This document shows, piece after piece, positions 44,782 to 56,522 of a DNA stretch of 64,000 bases. Each line of letters opens with the position of its first letter. The stretch's first letter is position 1. Origin of the DNA: Trichaptum fuscoviolaceum (Eukaryota > Basidiomycota > Agaricomycetes > Hymenochaetales > Trichaptaceae); assembly GCA_910574455.1 (NCBI GenBank), contig CAJSYZ010000003.1, forward strand, positions 3,099,250 through 3,163,249, in the 5' to 3' direction. The position numbers were made by a program, and so were the translations under genes. The notes beneath the pieces are model-generated. The model ran no database searches, was not told where the DNA came from, and was given only the letters and a program-made list of their open reading frames with translations.

Positions 44782-46066
44782 ATGAGCGAAGAAACGACAG
44801 AAATCCATATAGCTGCTCCTGCGGACTTTCATGTGCACCTTAGACAGGACGAAATGTGCAGTCTTGTAACGCCGCTCGTCCGAGCGGGAGGTTTCAGGAT
44901 TGCATATGTTATGGTTAATATCTTCTTCAACCCTTAGCGCAGCCTCTGACTCTATCGAACATAGCCAAATTTAAAGCCTCCCATAACGTCTACAGACATG
45001 GCATTGAGGTACAAGGCTGAACTAGAACGCATTGAACCTCAAACACAGTTCTTGATGACCCTCTATTTGTCTCCCGAACTGACCCCAGACGAAATTCGAA
45101 AAGCAGCTAATGCCGGCATCTCTGGTTCGTCAACCTTTTCTGCCTTTAGGCTGGGATGCTGAGTTGCTGCAAACTCGGCTAATAGGTGTGAAATCTTACC
45201 CTCGGGGTGTAACGACAAACTCTGATGGTGGGATTGAGTCCTATGAAACTTATTATCCGGTGTTTGAAACTATGGAGGAAGTCGGTATGGTTCTGAATTT
45301 ACACGGGGAAGTACCTTCAGACACGTCCACGGTCAGACTTTTGCAATCGCGAAAAGAGCATGTCACTCAGATTACCTGTTACCTGCACAGAACACTTGCG
45401 TTTTGAATGCGGAGGTCAAGTTCTTACCGCATCTGAAGTCTTTGCATGAACGCTTCCCAAGATTGAAGATTGTACTTGAACATGCTACCACTCGTGCCGC
45501 TGTGGAAACTGTGAAAGGCCTAGGTTCCACTGTCGCCTGCACTATTACGGCCCATCATTTAGAGCTTATTGTCGACGACTGGGCTGGTCAGGGCTTCCAT
45601 TTCTGCAAACCCGTCGCCAAATATCCCGATGACAGGGAGGCTCTCCGAGAAGTTATCAGAGAAGGTCTGAAAGTGTTTTACTTTTATCATACATTTGCAC
45701 ATCCTGAAATTTCATGTAGGCCATCCTCGCTTTTTCTTAGGGTCTGATTCTGCTCCGCATCCGATTGGAATGAAGAATTCGTCAACTCCGACTCAAGGGT
45801 GCGCTGCAGGGGTATTCACTTCTCCGATACTTCTGCCTTTGACGGCGTATCTCCTCGAATCCTTCGGTGCGCTGGACAAGCTCGAAAGCTTCGTCAGCTT
45901 GAATGGCAAGAAATTCTATGGATTACCCACCGGATCTTCGGCTGATGTTGTAACACTACGGAGAACGAAGGGAACTGTTATACCTCAAGTATATACTTTG
46001 GGAGGAAATGCGGTAGTTCCATTCATGGGAGGTAAGGATATAGACTGGGAGGTTGCTCGAGTATAG
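44782..46066 (+). CDS. URA4: Dihydroorotase (third step of pyrimidine synthesis)
   Basis: Exons 44782-44913, 44965-45124, 45186-45331, 45391-45664 and 45720-46066 (1059 bases, 352 residues; yeast Ura4 is 364). It closes N-carbamoyl-aspartate to dihydroorotate in the cytosol. Metal-binding HVHLR is at 17-21, the lysine expected to be carbamylated is Lys100 in GVKSYPRG, and further ligand blocks are LNLHGE, LEHATT, TITAHHL and the catalytic GSDSAPH. This is the class II (PyrC-like) monofunctional type. All motifs are intact and all phases fit. It follows the divergent promoter shared with kinesin-8. Confidence 0.97.
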
Positions 46067-46466
46067 TTTGTACGTATCGTTTCATGATAAACGCATGTTC
46101 ATGTAGATGTAGAAAGTACAAGTTAACAATATCTTTACATAAGAGGTCGATTGAGAACCTAATCTCCGTGAATTAGATATTTGAGGAAGGTCCTCGGCTC
46201 GTTGTCAATTTCGGACTCATTCGAAGCTTGGCCTGCAGTATGTGCTGCTGCCACAATGTTGCCTCACTATCATGTACTCTTGACTTGCCTTCTCTGATCT
46301 GTACTAAGCCACAATATTGCCACAGACACACGAACTAAATCCTACTTTATCAAGAACATCGCTTACAAGGCTCTTGGACGAAGATGTGCCTCGTGCCCTT
46401 CTAATCTACCACCAGTTGTGATCCAGCGCCGGAGTGTCCGAGCTTCACGGCTCTTGTCTTGTCAAC
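46067..46466. other. Intergenic, nothing specific seen
   Basis: The 3' flank of the dihydroorotase gene and promoter of the next gene. No repeat words or further coding signal. Confidence 0.6.
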
Positions 46467-48919
46467 ATGGCCAAGGCCAAGAAGGGGAAACGCAAAGCAA
46501 AGGTAGAAACTGAGGACGAGGAAGAGGAGAAAGCAGGCGCTCCAGTACTACCAGCATTGGGTGGGCCCAAATGAACTTTGTCATCTTCGTATTCCTGTTC
46601 AAACGCGGATTTTGTAGGCGATGTGTTCGATCAAGGCAACGTTGTCAACAATGATGTTGGAGCAAATCATACCCCTCAGGTTGCGAACGACGCCTGGGGC
46701 ATAGTACCTGGTGACTCCGGTACGCTAAATTGTCATTACTGAAATTTTATACGGACAAAGTCTTACAAAATATATTCTTTCGCAGCATCAAATGTTAACT
46801 CAAACCGGGGCGGATGGGGCGGTGCTACTGCAGCTCCTACGCCTCCGCCTAAACGAGCGTCTATCACTGTCCAACATGATCCATCCTTAGCATTCGAGGC
46901 AATGCTGCCAGCAGCACTAACCGCTCAATTGCAACAGATGCAACAGCAGCAAGAGATGAACCATCACCATAATATTCAGCAGAACATCCAGCAACAAGAG
47001 AAGAAACAGCGTGGAAGGCAGAAAGGCAGCCATGGTAGAGAAGCTGCTGCGGATAACATGAATGACGGCGGTTGGAGTTCACAAGTTGGGGGCGGATGGG
47101 GTGTAGCAGAAGAAGCTGCCAATGGTTGGCCACAACCAGCTAGCAATGGAGATACATGGGGGATGCCAGTAAGCTGCGCTTCACTGTGATGCGGATACTT
47201 TTAGTTAATTTATACCCATAGCCTGCCGTTATGCCAGGCGGCTTCGGCGGGGGTTTCGTAGCAGCGGGGCAGCCGGCAGCAAAAAGCGAAGGAAAACGGG
47301 GTAACAAGAAGAAAGTTGAATCCTCTCCCAGTGCGGTTGGGGGTTGGACCCAAGAACAACGCGGGGATGCTTGGGATGTCGCAGCTGGCGATAGTTGGGG
47401 TATTCAAGATGGCGCGGACGGCTTTGGAGATACTGCAGCCCATCAACATCAACACCCCCATCATCGTCAACATCAAGCTCAGGCGTCTGGCGGAGATGGG
47501 GGGTGGAACACCGGAGGTGGAGGTGGGGGTGGAGGTGGATGGGGTGTCGCTGACACGACGGGTACGGGCTGGGGAACCAACGCTGCTCCAGGATGGCCTA
47601 CTGCCGCCGCCGACGCTCCGACCGGTGGTGATTGGGGGATGCCCGTGCCTCAGAAACCACAGGCTCCCAGTGTCGCGAACACATCAAGCTGGGGTGGATG
47701 GCGTCCAACTCCGGAGCACCAACATCAGATGCCTGCTGCTATGTCACATGGAAAAATACCGAAAGTTACTATCCAAGCGCCTAGTTCGGTTGACGCGAAG
47801 ACAGTGGTGTCGGCTAAGCAACATACGAATCTGATATCGACTTTGTTAGGATTTGGTCGGGGAAAGGGGAATCAAGCAAATTCCGGAAAGAAGGCTGGAG
47901 AGGCCCCAAAAGACAAACGTGGGCGACAAGAAACCAAGACGAACGAGGTCATGGACAAACGGAAGCTTACACCTCAGAATTCCCCTTGGGTTCGCATTGG
48001 TCCTGATATCGAGGAGGAAGAGGAGGACGACTACGACTACGACTACGATGATGATGATGATGATGATGAAGATGAAGATGACGAAGGATACTACGATGGC
48101 AATACCTGGATGGGACAGAACACTCAATCTAACTGGGTTGATCCAGGTCTTTTACGGCAGTCAAAGGCTTACACAATGGCGAACGGACACACGCCAGCAA
48201 GTCGTATGAATGTAAACCTGGCGGGTGGCGAACCCTCGATCATTGAATCCTATCTAATAGGTTTAGAGACTGCTAAAAGGGCCCTCTACTCAAGGGATCG
48301 TTTAGCTAAGGATCGGATACACTGGCTTTTCGACCCAAGAAAGGATCAACGAGTTTCCTCAGTATTGGACTGGATTGATATGTGGAAATATGACCTGGCG
48401 AGGTTCGGGGTGTGTACTCTGTTTCTTCACAGCGTGCTGGCGTTTTGACATGCACCAACATACAGCTAAGCAAGTTTGTTGAACAGAAGGAGAGAGGGGC
48501 TTTGTTTGTCAACGTCGATTATCGTGATCCCAGAACGCCTTACTTGCCGGCGTTTGATTTTCTCACATACAAGGACATCCAAGAAACGTTTGACCGGACG
48601 CTGCAGGAATCGCTCGCTTTTTACGATCCGCTATCGCAGGTCCTAGTTTTTGTGTTTCTCTTGTCCAAGTCGAGAAACAGCATGGCGATTTGGCGGCGTA
48701 AGATTGTGGTCACAAATGATCTGAAGACGTCCTTCCGTCCACTCATTGCACCCATACTAGACAGCTTGACACCCAGGTATCCGATATTTCTTGACGAGTA
48801 GGTATATCCTATCTTAAGGACTATCATGCACTGAATTATAATGTAGGCCGATCGAGGCTGCAGCTGAAGAAAAGAAGAAGCTTTCAAAGAAGAAATGGCT
48901 GCGATGGGGTAAATCTTGA
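46467..48919 (+). CDS. Trp/Gly/Gln-rich protein with C-terminal CcmS-related domain
   Basis: Exons 46467-46560, 46618-46719, 46786-47168, 47222-48409, 48466-48797 and 48847-48919 (2172 bases, 723 residues). The N-terminus is very basic then acidic (MAKAKKGKRKAKVETEDEEE). The middle has Gln/His runs (QLQQMQQQQEMNHHHN) and repeated WG motifs (GGWGV, DSWGI, DWGMP), plus a nine-Gly run. A stretch of Asp/Glu/Tyr (about residues 465-495) precedes the conserved C-terminal region (DRIHWLFDPRKDQRVSSVLD, then VNVDYRDPRTPYLPAFDFLT, then VFVFLLSKSRNSMAIWRRKI). I recognise this C-terminal type as the fungal CcmS-related domain, function unknown. WG repeats in other proteins bind Argonaute, but that role is not shown here. 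Intact. Confidence 0.8.
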
Positions 48920-49425
48920 AGGTCTTTGTTGACTCCGCTTTGTAACAGATTAATGATGTATGTTTATATTATCTGTTTTTTCTTTCTTGTTGTCTGTAAA
49001 TGGTTTGTACAGCAGAGCATGTATTTTATTATTGCTTTCTTTGTTGCGTTTTTCAGCTTTGTCGTGAGTCTGCTTTATATCCATTAGCAATTTATTTGGG
49101 AGCTCTCATGTTTGAATAGACATTTCTTTCGTATTCTTGATACTGTTTCACGATGAACTAACTCGAAGAAGGAAGAACAGCAAGTTGATATATTCGGTAC
49201 TGCATGAGTAATCCCGTTGTGCTACGGATTACCATAGCCTGAGGTACTGTAAATGTACCACTCATTATCTTTACTCACAACATTATCTTTACTCACAACA
49301 CAGAGGATAATAATAAGGGAAAGTCACTGGCAGAGCCCACTACACTGTCAACATTACCCCGAACTTTGGTGTACGCTGAGCCTGCGAGATAGAATTCAAT
49401 ACATACATCGGTAACTTCACATCAT

Positions 49426-50325
49426 GTCACCCCTGTTGGTCCCGATAACAATAATCGTAGTATTCTCGAAACCATCACGAATGCACCTAGGAATCGAGAA
49501 GATGGAAACGCAGACATCTTGTCTCGAGCGACCGGGGAACATCAGCGAATTGCGACAGCCACTGGCAGCCCGCTTGTTGGTTTGTTGACCATTTCCACAT
49601 TGTTACTACCGATGGCATTCGTGCCTTTCCTGGCACTTCGCAGACGTCTCGTGCACATGGAGAAGAAACTCGACAGATTGGTCAAGATGTACGAAATCTC
49701 GATTCGTGACGAAGAACAAAGAGTTAGGACAGTCGTAGAATCTCACCAGAAATGGCTACAAAATCTTGACAGACAGCTCGGCGCAGTTGCAGTAGAGATT
49801 AGGTCTGGTCGGAAAGACCAGGTCAGAGAACTGCTGGGAGTCGCTCGTCGTCTGAATGAAAATGAGTGAGTTCAATGGCAATATCATGATGTCATACGTC
49901 CGCAATCATAGATTATCTTCACAGCAAGAACTACAAACAGTCTGTTGAAGATGTGCAGAATGTACGTGCAACCCTTGAAGAGAACAGTAGTAGGGTTCGC
50001 GACATTCAATCACAAATTGAGGCTATTGCCCGTTCCACCACGTTCGTAGTCTGAGTCCTTCCCCGAAGGATATCTATCTATTGATCTTTATGTTCACAGG
50101 AGATACGATCGTGTACTCGGTCGACTTGGGGGCTCTTTGGCAGACGTTGCAGCTTTCATCCATGAAACAGAAGTTCGGCATGGTATTGTTCACGATCGAG
50201 ATGCAGGAGGGAGTCGGAGAGTCGAAGTTCTCAGAACACTAGGTTATGACTTGCATTCCTTTTCGAATGAGGCAATCAAGCGTCCATCAAACCACCGAGT
50301 CAAACCGGTTTCCAGTACAGAGTGA
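49426..50325 (+). CDS. Membrane-anchored coiled-coil protein, 5' end unresolved
   Basis: Exons (open from about 49426)-49865, 49925-50041 and 50100-50325 join in phases 2 and 2. The frame is open upstream (VGPDNNNRSILETITNAP) but contains no ATG; the ATG at 49424 is in another frame, so a short first exon is missing or the start is miscalled. A single hydrophobic segment (LVGLLTISTLLLPMAFVPFL) is followed by a coiled coil (RRRLVHMEKKLDRLVKMYEI to EENSSRVRDIQSQIEAI). This fits a type II or tail-type organelle membrane protein; no family is recognised. It lies head-to-tail with its neighbours in the conserved block. Confidence 0.6.
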
Positions 50326-50956
50326 TACCGAGATTATGGCATTGATAAGGCACTAATAGGTTAGCGTACGAGTGCTTCCAAACCTGTAACAGATGTGTAG
50401 AGTATTGGGAACTTAACAAAATGAATATGACATTGCTAATAGCAGTGGAATGAGTTTTCTATTCTTATGAAATTAGGAATAGCATCAGACAACCCGACTT
50501 ATAACGGATATGAGGTGAAGCAAAGACTCGGATTGCGTCGATTCAAATTCTATGGTATGGGGATGAAAGAAGTGGAAGAAAAAGAAATAACCAGGTTAAG
50601 TTTAGCCTTGTACTAAAGGTCAAGTAATCAGGCTTAATTTAAGTTTATTTCAGCTACTACTTATGTCTCTACTGGGGCTTACTACTAAGTACTACATAGT
50701 AGTAGTATGGGCTTTAATTAAGTGCTCAGTTTTCCCGATGAGATGCTGACTAATCAAAGTCAATTATCCCTTATGTCGTATGAGAGAGTCGCTGTGACTT
50801 GTTCACCGTGCTCCGTGCTCAACGCCTCGAGGTTGCAATCCTACGCCTTTTCGCTATCTATGCCCCTATAATCGCCTACAACCTACTTAAGAGCATGTTG
50901 CTTGAATAGTTGCTATAGGGCTAGTTCGGCAGCGCACAACAACCTAACGAACTCTC
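50326..50956. other. Intergenic region, nothing specific seen
   Basis: Contains a short TACTACTTATG..ACTACTAAGTACTACATAGTAGTAGTA patch (about 50650-50705) of the palindromic-word type (shown in pieces) and otherwise unremarkable AT-moderate DNA upstream of the GAR-domain gene. Confidence 0.45.
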
Positions 50957-53900
50957 ATGTCATCCGACGGGTCCTCAACTTCAGAAGAGCATGGTACTCT
51001 CGATGATCACTCGCAGTTCAGTGAAATGGACTCGCAGGCCAGAATAAATGGTGCGGAGGAGGCTCAGGAGCTTCCTCGATCAGAAGGAAATCCTGGTGAA
51101 GCGCTTGAAAGTCACGAGGTTATCGAATTGCAGGCATTCATTGAGCGAAAAGAATGGATTGAGGATAAGATCAAGGTGGGTGTATTTTCTTATCTATGAG
51201 ATAGAGTGTACTCATTGGAGACTATTTAGCTTCTGGAAAGCTTGCATCCCATAGACGCATTTGCGGGAACAGATGATTTGTCGGCACGAGAAACTCCAGG
51301 ACTTGCTACTCGTACCCAGCTCGAAGAATGGATGGCGGAACATGATAAGATAGAGAAGGAAACGGAGATGTTTGACACCGGCGACCTGAATAAACTGAGG
51401 AAGCTTACGAAAGGTTGGTCCGCCTGCATTGTTTCAATCGGTTTGTTGTTGAATCTTTGAAAGCGGCAACGCAGAGGAATCTATCTCCTGAAGATACGGA
51501 TCTCATTGAATTGACTTTAACGACACTTTATGCATTGGACAGGCTCTTGCATCTACTTCGGGGACGATCAGAACACTTGGAACTGCTCAACCTTCGTTTG
51601 TCCTGGGAGGACCATAGATCGAATGCCTTCAAATGCCAGGAGGGAATTTTATCGGACCTTCGAAAGTTCTTAGACGAGCGAGCAAGATGGACACAGGATG
51701 TGTACGTCGCTGGTGTCTTGACTAGTAGCTCATCCACTCCGGTGACGCATGCTAGTGATATAAGTATTTCTGAAAGCTCAGATGCTATGTCACGCAGTAT
51801 GCGGTTCAAATTAGCTGAAGATTTGTCGAGAGATGCTGTGCAGTTTTCTAGCAGAGTAACTGCTCTTAGGCACGGGCATGTTGCGGCATCGGGCAAAATT
51901 TTAGACAAGCTCATCGACAACAGTCGGAAGCCTGTTCCTGAATCTATGCTAGACGAACAAGACAGACTTGAGGAGAAATGTGCGAATGAGTTGGAAACAA
52001 TTGGCAAATTTACAATGCTCGTTGTGATGCAGTGGAAAAAGTAAAGAGTCTATTCATTTCATTATTCTACAAGATAACTGACAATCACTCAGGGCTGACG
52101 AGATGCACATCGAGACAAAGAAAGACAAAGCGAGCATTGAAAGTCTTTTCCATGACATAATCCGCGCTTTGACCCGTCCTCCCATTCGTAGGCTCGAGAG
52201 TAACTTCTCCGGACGTGCGGATGCTCTCCGGAAGCGTCTATCTAATCGTATTGACCCGGCTTCACCAGCGAGCACCTTTCCTCTTCCTGTCCACCAGCTT
52301 TTCCCGGAACAGTCGTCGTTCAATTCAGTCCTTGTTGGCAAACTGTCTTCAGAATTGAACTCCACACGTAAAATGCTCAATGAAGTTGGAGACATCGTCA
52401 AGGTTTACCGGTCCCGATGCGAGGCGATAGAGGAAGCTGAGAGTGTCCTAAAGGACATGTCGGAAATTCGCAGGAATCTGTCACAAATTAACGATCGCCT
52501 CGAGAACGGTTTCCTCGCGTATGACGGCGATGGTAGTCCGCCTGATTTGAATCACCCAACCTGCGTGGACCCTTTGCGCTTTTCGGCTTACCTTGCTATG
52601 CTGCCGACAACGATGGAGCAAATTGCAGCAACCCAGCAATCCGTTGTCGAGACGGTTCGCAGAGCACGCTTGTCGGTACTGCACATGGAAAAAACCCAGG
52701 CAGACGACACAGTCAAGGAAAAAATAATCTCAGAATTAGGAACACTTGAGAAGGATGCAGATGCGACCGAGGAGCTGAAGAGTACTATTTCTGAAAAGGT
52801 CTCAACTCTACGGGACGTTCGGCGTATCTGGTCGACTATGGATGAGATATCAAAATCTCTAGACGTCATAGCCGAAGAGTTGAGAGAGTCGCTTTTGGTT
52901 AATAGATGGAAGCAGGAAACTGGCGGTGACAGCGGCCCATTAACCCCCGAAAGCAGCCAAGCGGCTCTACCCGTTGCATCAGTTGAAGCATCTGAGGTTG
53001 AAGGTCGTCTATCAGGCCTCGGAAAACAAATTGATTCGGACCTGAACGAACCGGTTCTTCGCATCAAAGAATGTTTGCCTGACGTCTTACGGGAATGTAT
53101 TCTGGAAAGGCAGAAAAAGACACAGAGGTATCTCCGGGATTTACAGAACATGAACGGCCTTCTTTTTGCAATACGGACACAAACGGCTTCGATGGAATGC
53201 GTACGGGATGATGCTCATGCCTTGGAGAGCCGTATAGAAGAAGCAAAGATGGCTTACGATCAATGTCTGCAAGACATTGTTTCGTTCTCAGAGTCGGAAG
53301 TCGCATCTCAGGTCCCCTCCTTCACTGACGGGGTCATTAGAACAAGAGAGGAGTCACTTGGTCAAATAATTGTTCTACTGCAACGTGATGTTGAGCAGTT
53401 CGTCAATTCGCTCGCAACTCGTGTTCCGTTTATCTCGCGACGATCTGCAGACGCCGTCATGCGGGAGAATGCCGGATTCGGAGTCGTCCGCGCAGGTTCT
53501 GACCGTCTCGAGGTTGAAGATATTGAATCGACGTCGTTACTACCGTTCGACCCAGCCGCCATCGATAGAGTAGTTCGAAATGACTCTAATGCCTACTCAC
53601 TCCTCCTCATGGGTTCCCTGCGTTCACTACTTTATAAGCAGTCAATTTTGACCTTTTTCAAGTCCGCTAGAACAGTGAGCAAACAACTTGCGGACTTGGG
53701 GAAGGACTTGATAGTTGTGCATGAACTGCTGAACGAAGCGTCAGATTCGTTTACTGTCACACGTTCCTCGCACGACGATAATGTTGCCTCTGGCGAATAT
53801 CTGGACTCCATCTCCTCGACAAAAAACGCACTAGAGAATGTGGCATCCGTTGACACTCTGCGGGTGTCGACGACAATCTCAGAAATTCGCGACCTAATGA

Positions 53901-56234
53901 ATGGAATGCGTACTATGCCTGGTTTGCAAGACGATGTTAATCATCTCGGGATCTTCACGTCTCGCTGTTCGAAGTTGGATGAATTAGACTTGCGTTGGCA
54001 TCGCATTGTTGCACGACTTGAGCTACTCCGTGGCGAAGTTAATAATGCATATCAAAACGAGATGACTAAATTGCAAAGGGAGGCAGAGGTTGCGCAGGCT
54101 TTAGACTCAGTCGAAAAGGCCGAGCGTGAACAGGAAGAAACCGATTGCCGAAAGAGAAAAGAAGAAGCCGAGCGAAAGGAGCGAGAGGAAGCTAGTCGTC
54201 GAAAGAAATTGGACGAAGAGGCTATCAGGAATGAGGAGACAAAGCATGTATTACCTGTCAACAGGGATGGACCAGCTTTAACTCGCCCTGACGATGGTAA
54301 ATCTTTTTCTCTTCATTCGGCGTTGGTGTGTCTAAAATCTCCCTGTCAGATATCTTTGCTGCCCACTACCCAACAGTTTCTAGCATGGATGAGAATCAAA
54401 AGGCTTTACTGGATCGTGTCCGCGCGCTTCGTAGAAGACTGAAGTCAGTAGGGTTGGAAGCTATTGCATACCCTCCGGAAAGCTCTCGTCGGATGCCTTC
54501 GACTGCATCTTTGCCCACATGTAGTGATGCCGAGTCGATCAGCGAATGCTTTGACTTGATAAAACATGAAGCCTCCGAATTGCCTTCTTCAGGAGGCCAC
54601 TTAGCTATTGATAATGAGCTGCGTTCACTTCGAGAGGACATTGGACTTTCTCAGAAGCTCAGTCTCCGTATCAAACAGCTTGGCCAACTGTATCAACACG
54701 TTGTGCTATGTGACGCTGCATTCAGTGAATTCTTGGACCACATCGATAGCCATCCTGACCTACCTAACATCGAAGGTCCCCGGGAACGCCTTGACCTAAA
54801 TTTCTCACCCGAAGATCGCCTCCAAGAGCGGATGTCATATACGAAGGGTATATTTGGCGATATGAACGAACACTTCCGTCCTGTCGCTGACGATGCGAGG
54901 GCACTAAGCGAACACGGTCGACTTCGACAGACATGGGACGAACTGATGGAAATGGGGCTGGAAAAACTCCATGGACGCCCTTCTCGCCCCGCGAGTGTCG
55001 TCAGTGCGCATAGTTCCGGCAGAAATAGCAGCGCTTCCTTCAGTAGCTCGCACGTACCAGATAGCAAACGAAAGGCGTTCTCGAAACTCTCAGTAGGTCG
55101 CGGCAGAGGTGGCCCAGGCTTTTTGGTGCCTTCTACACAACGCAGGGTCGTATCCTCGTCGTCAACGACTTCTAAAGCTCGAGACGACGCTCAATCTAGA
55201 TCAAGTCTTACTATCTCTCGTTCCCAAACGCCTCGCTCTGTCTCTGGACCCATGAGCCCTCCAACTTCGACGCCTTCGCTGTACAACTCAACGTTCTCTT
55301 CTCGCCAAAGAACAACAAGTCTGTCTTCAACTACGTCTTCTGTACTGTCTGCTGGCGGGAAGGCCCGCGCTGGCTCTTCTGCAATGGGCAGAAAAATCTC
55401 TTCTGTACAGAGCGACTCCGCTCGGGTAAGAAGCCCATCGGTCTCCACGCCTTCTCGTGGCACATGGCCCAGGGCACCTAGGCAATCGTTTAGTTCAGTT
55501 CCTCGGGCAGCTACACCAGACCGTAGTACTACTAGGAGAAAACAGAATTATGTCGCCAATCCGAAGAATAAGTTGGACGTTGCAGTAGGCGACGTCGTCA
55601 ACAATCTCCCTGTAGACATCAATGTGGAAGTTGTCGCCGATACGTGGAAGGATAAGAGCGGGAAGTATTGGATTGGAGGTGGCGAACCAAAACTCTGCTT
55701 TTGTAGGATTTTACGATCTCAGACAGTGATGGTTCGAGTAGGCGGTGGCTGGGCTGAACTTTCGAAGTATGTTCTCCTCACTGTTCAATCAAGGACGCTC
55801 CGCTAACTAAATTATTTAGATTCATTAAGGACCATTTTGCAGATTTGTTTCGCTTAATGCCCGACTCTCCTCCAAAAACAGGCCCCAAGGAAGAAAAGTG
55901 GATAAATGCCTCAGCTTTACGGGCTTCTGAAGAGATCGAGTCCACCAATAACCCTCACTCCCCCGAGTCGTCTATTGCCCATCTTCCTTCATTCGCCTTT
56001 TCAACACCAGATGGTAGCCTATCTCAAGCTTTACCATCAACACCATCAGTTGGCGCACCTTTGACGCCACTCCAATTTCTGCGAAGAGCTGACCGAGATA
56101 CATCAGAGCTCTCGCTATCTTCTCTGGCATTGTCAACGGCTACAGCTATGTCAACGCCATCGAAATCACATTTGGCACGATCGAAAGTTTCCGTCCCTGG
56201 CACTCCGTCTAAGCCCGCTGCGTGGAGACCATGA
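50957..56234 (+). CDS. Large coiled-coil protein with C-terminal GAR (Gas2-related) domain
   Basis: Exons 50957-51175, 51230-51413, 51464-52040, 52093-54296, 54350-55766 and 55820-56234 (5016 bases, 1671 residues); every phase fits. Residues 1-1150 are mainly helical with spectrin-like stretches and a Glu/Lys/Arg helix (EEAERKEREEASRRKKLDEE). A Ser/Arg/Pro-rich region follows. Residues about 1466-1545 match a GAR domain: VGDVVNNLPVDINVEVV, KYWIGGGEPKLCFCRILRS, VMVRVGGGWAELSKFIKDHF. In animal spectraplakins and GAS2 the GAR domain binds microtubules. The tail is Ser/Thr/Pro-rich (TPSKSHLARSKVSVPGTPSK). Likely role: cytoskeletal linker or microtubule cortical factor, by inference from the domain. 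It is convergent with FAR11. Confidence 0.85.
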
Positions 56235-56522
56235 TACCCCCTCATTTTGCATATTTAGAACATATCAGACTCTGTCGTGTTGTACCGCTATCTATATTTC
56301 GATTCTCACCTGTTTAGCAATATACTGCATCTTCCAAAAGACTACGTTCAGGCACAATTTCTATCACATATCTGACAATCCGTGCCGTTTTGTTGTTTGT
56401 AGTCTCTTTCGTGCACATATTTATAGCAGATACAATGGCTTGACTTAATAATACATACATATACATTATAACCTGGATAAAAAATTTGAATCTAACATAC
56501 TGGCACAAAATACGGAAGCCAC
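56235..56522. terminator. Convergent 3' ends of the GAR-domain and FAR11 genes
   Basis: 288 bases between two stop codons on opposite strands. It is AT-rich with AATA/TATA-type words expected of fungal poly(A) regions. No specific signal could be assigned. Confidence 0.4.
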
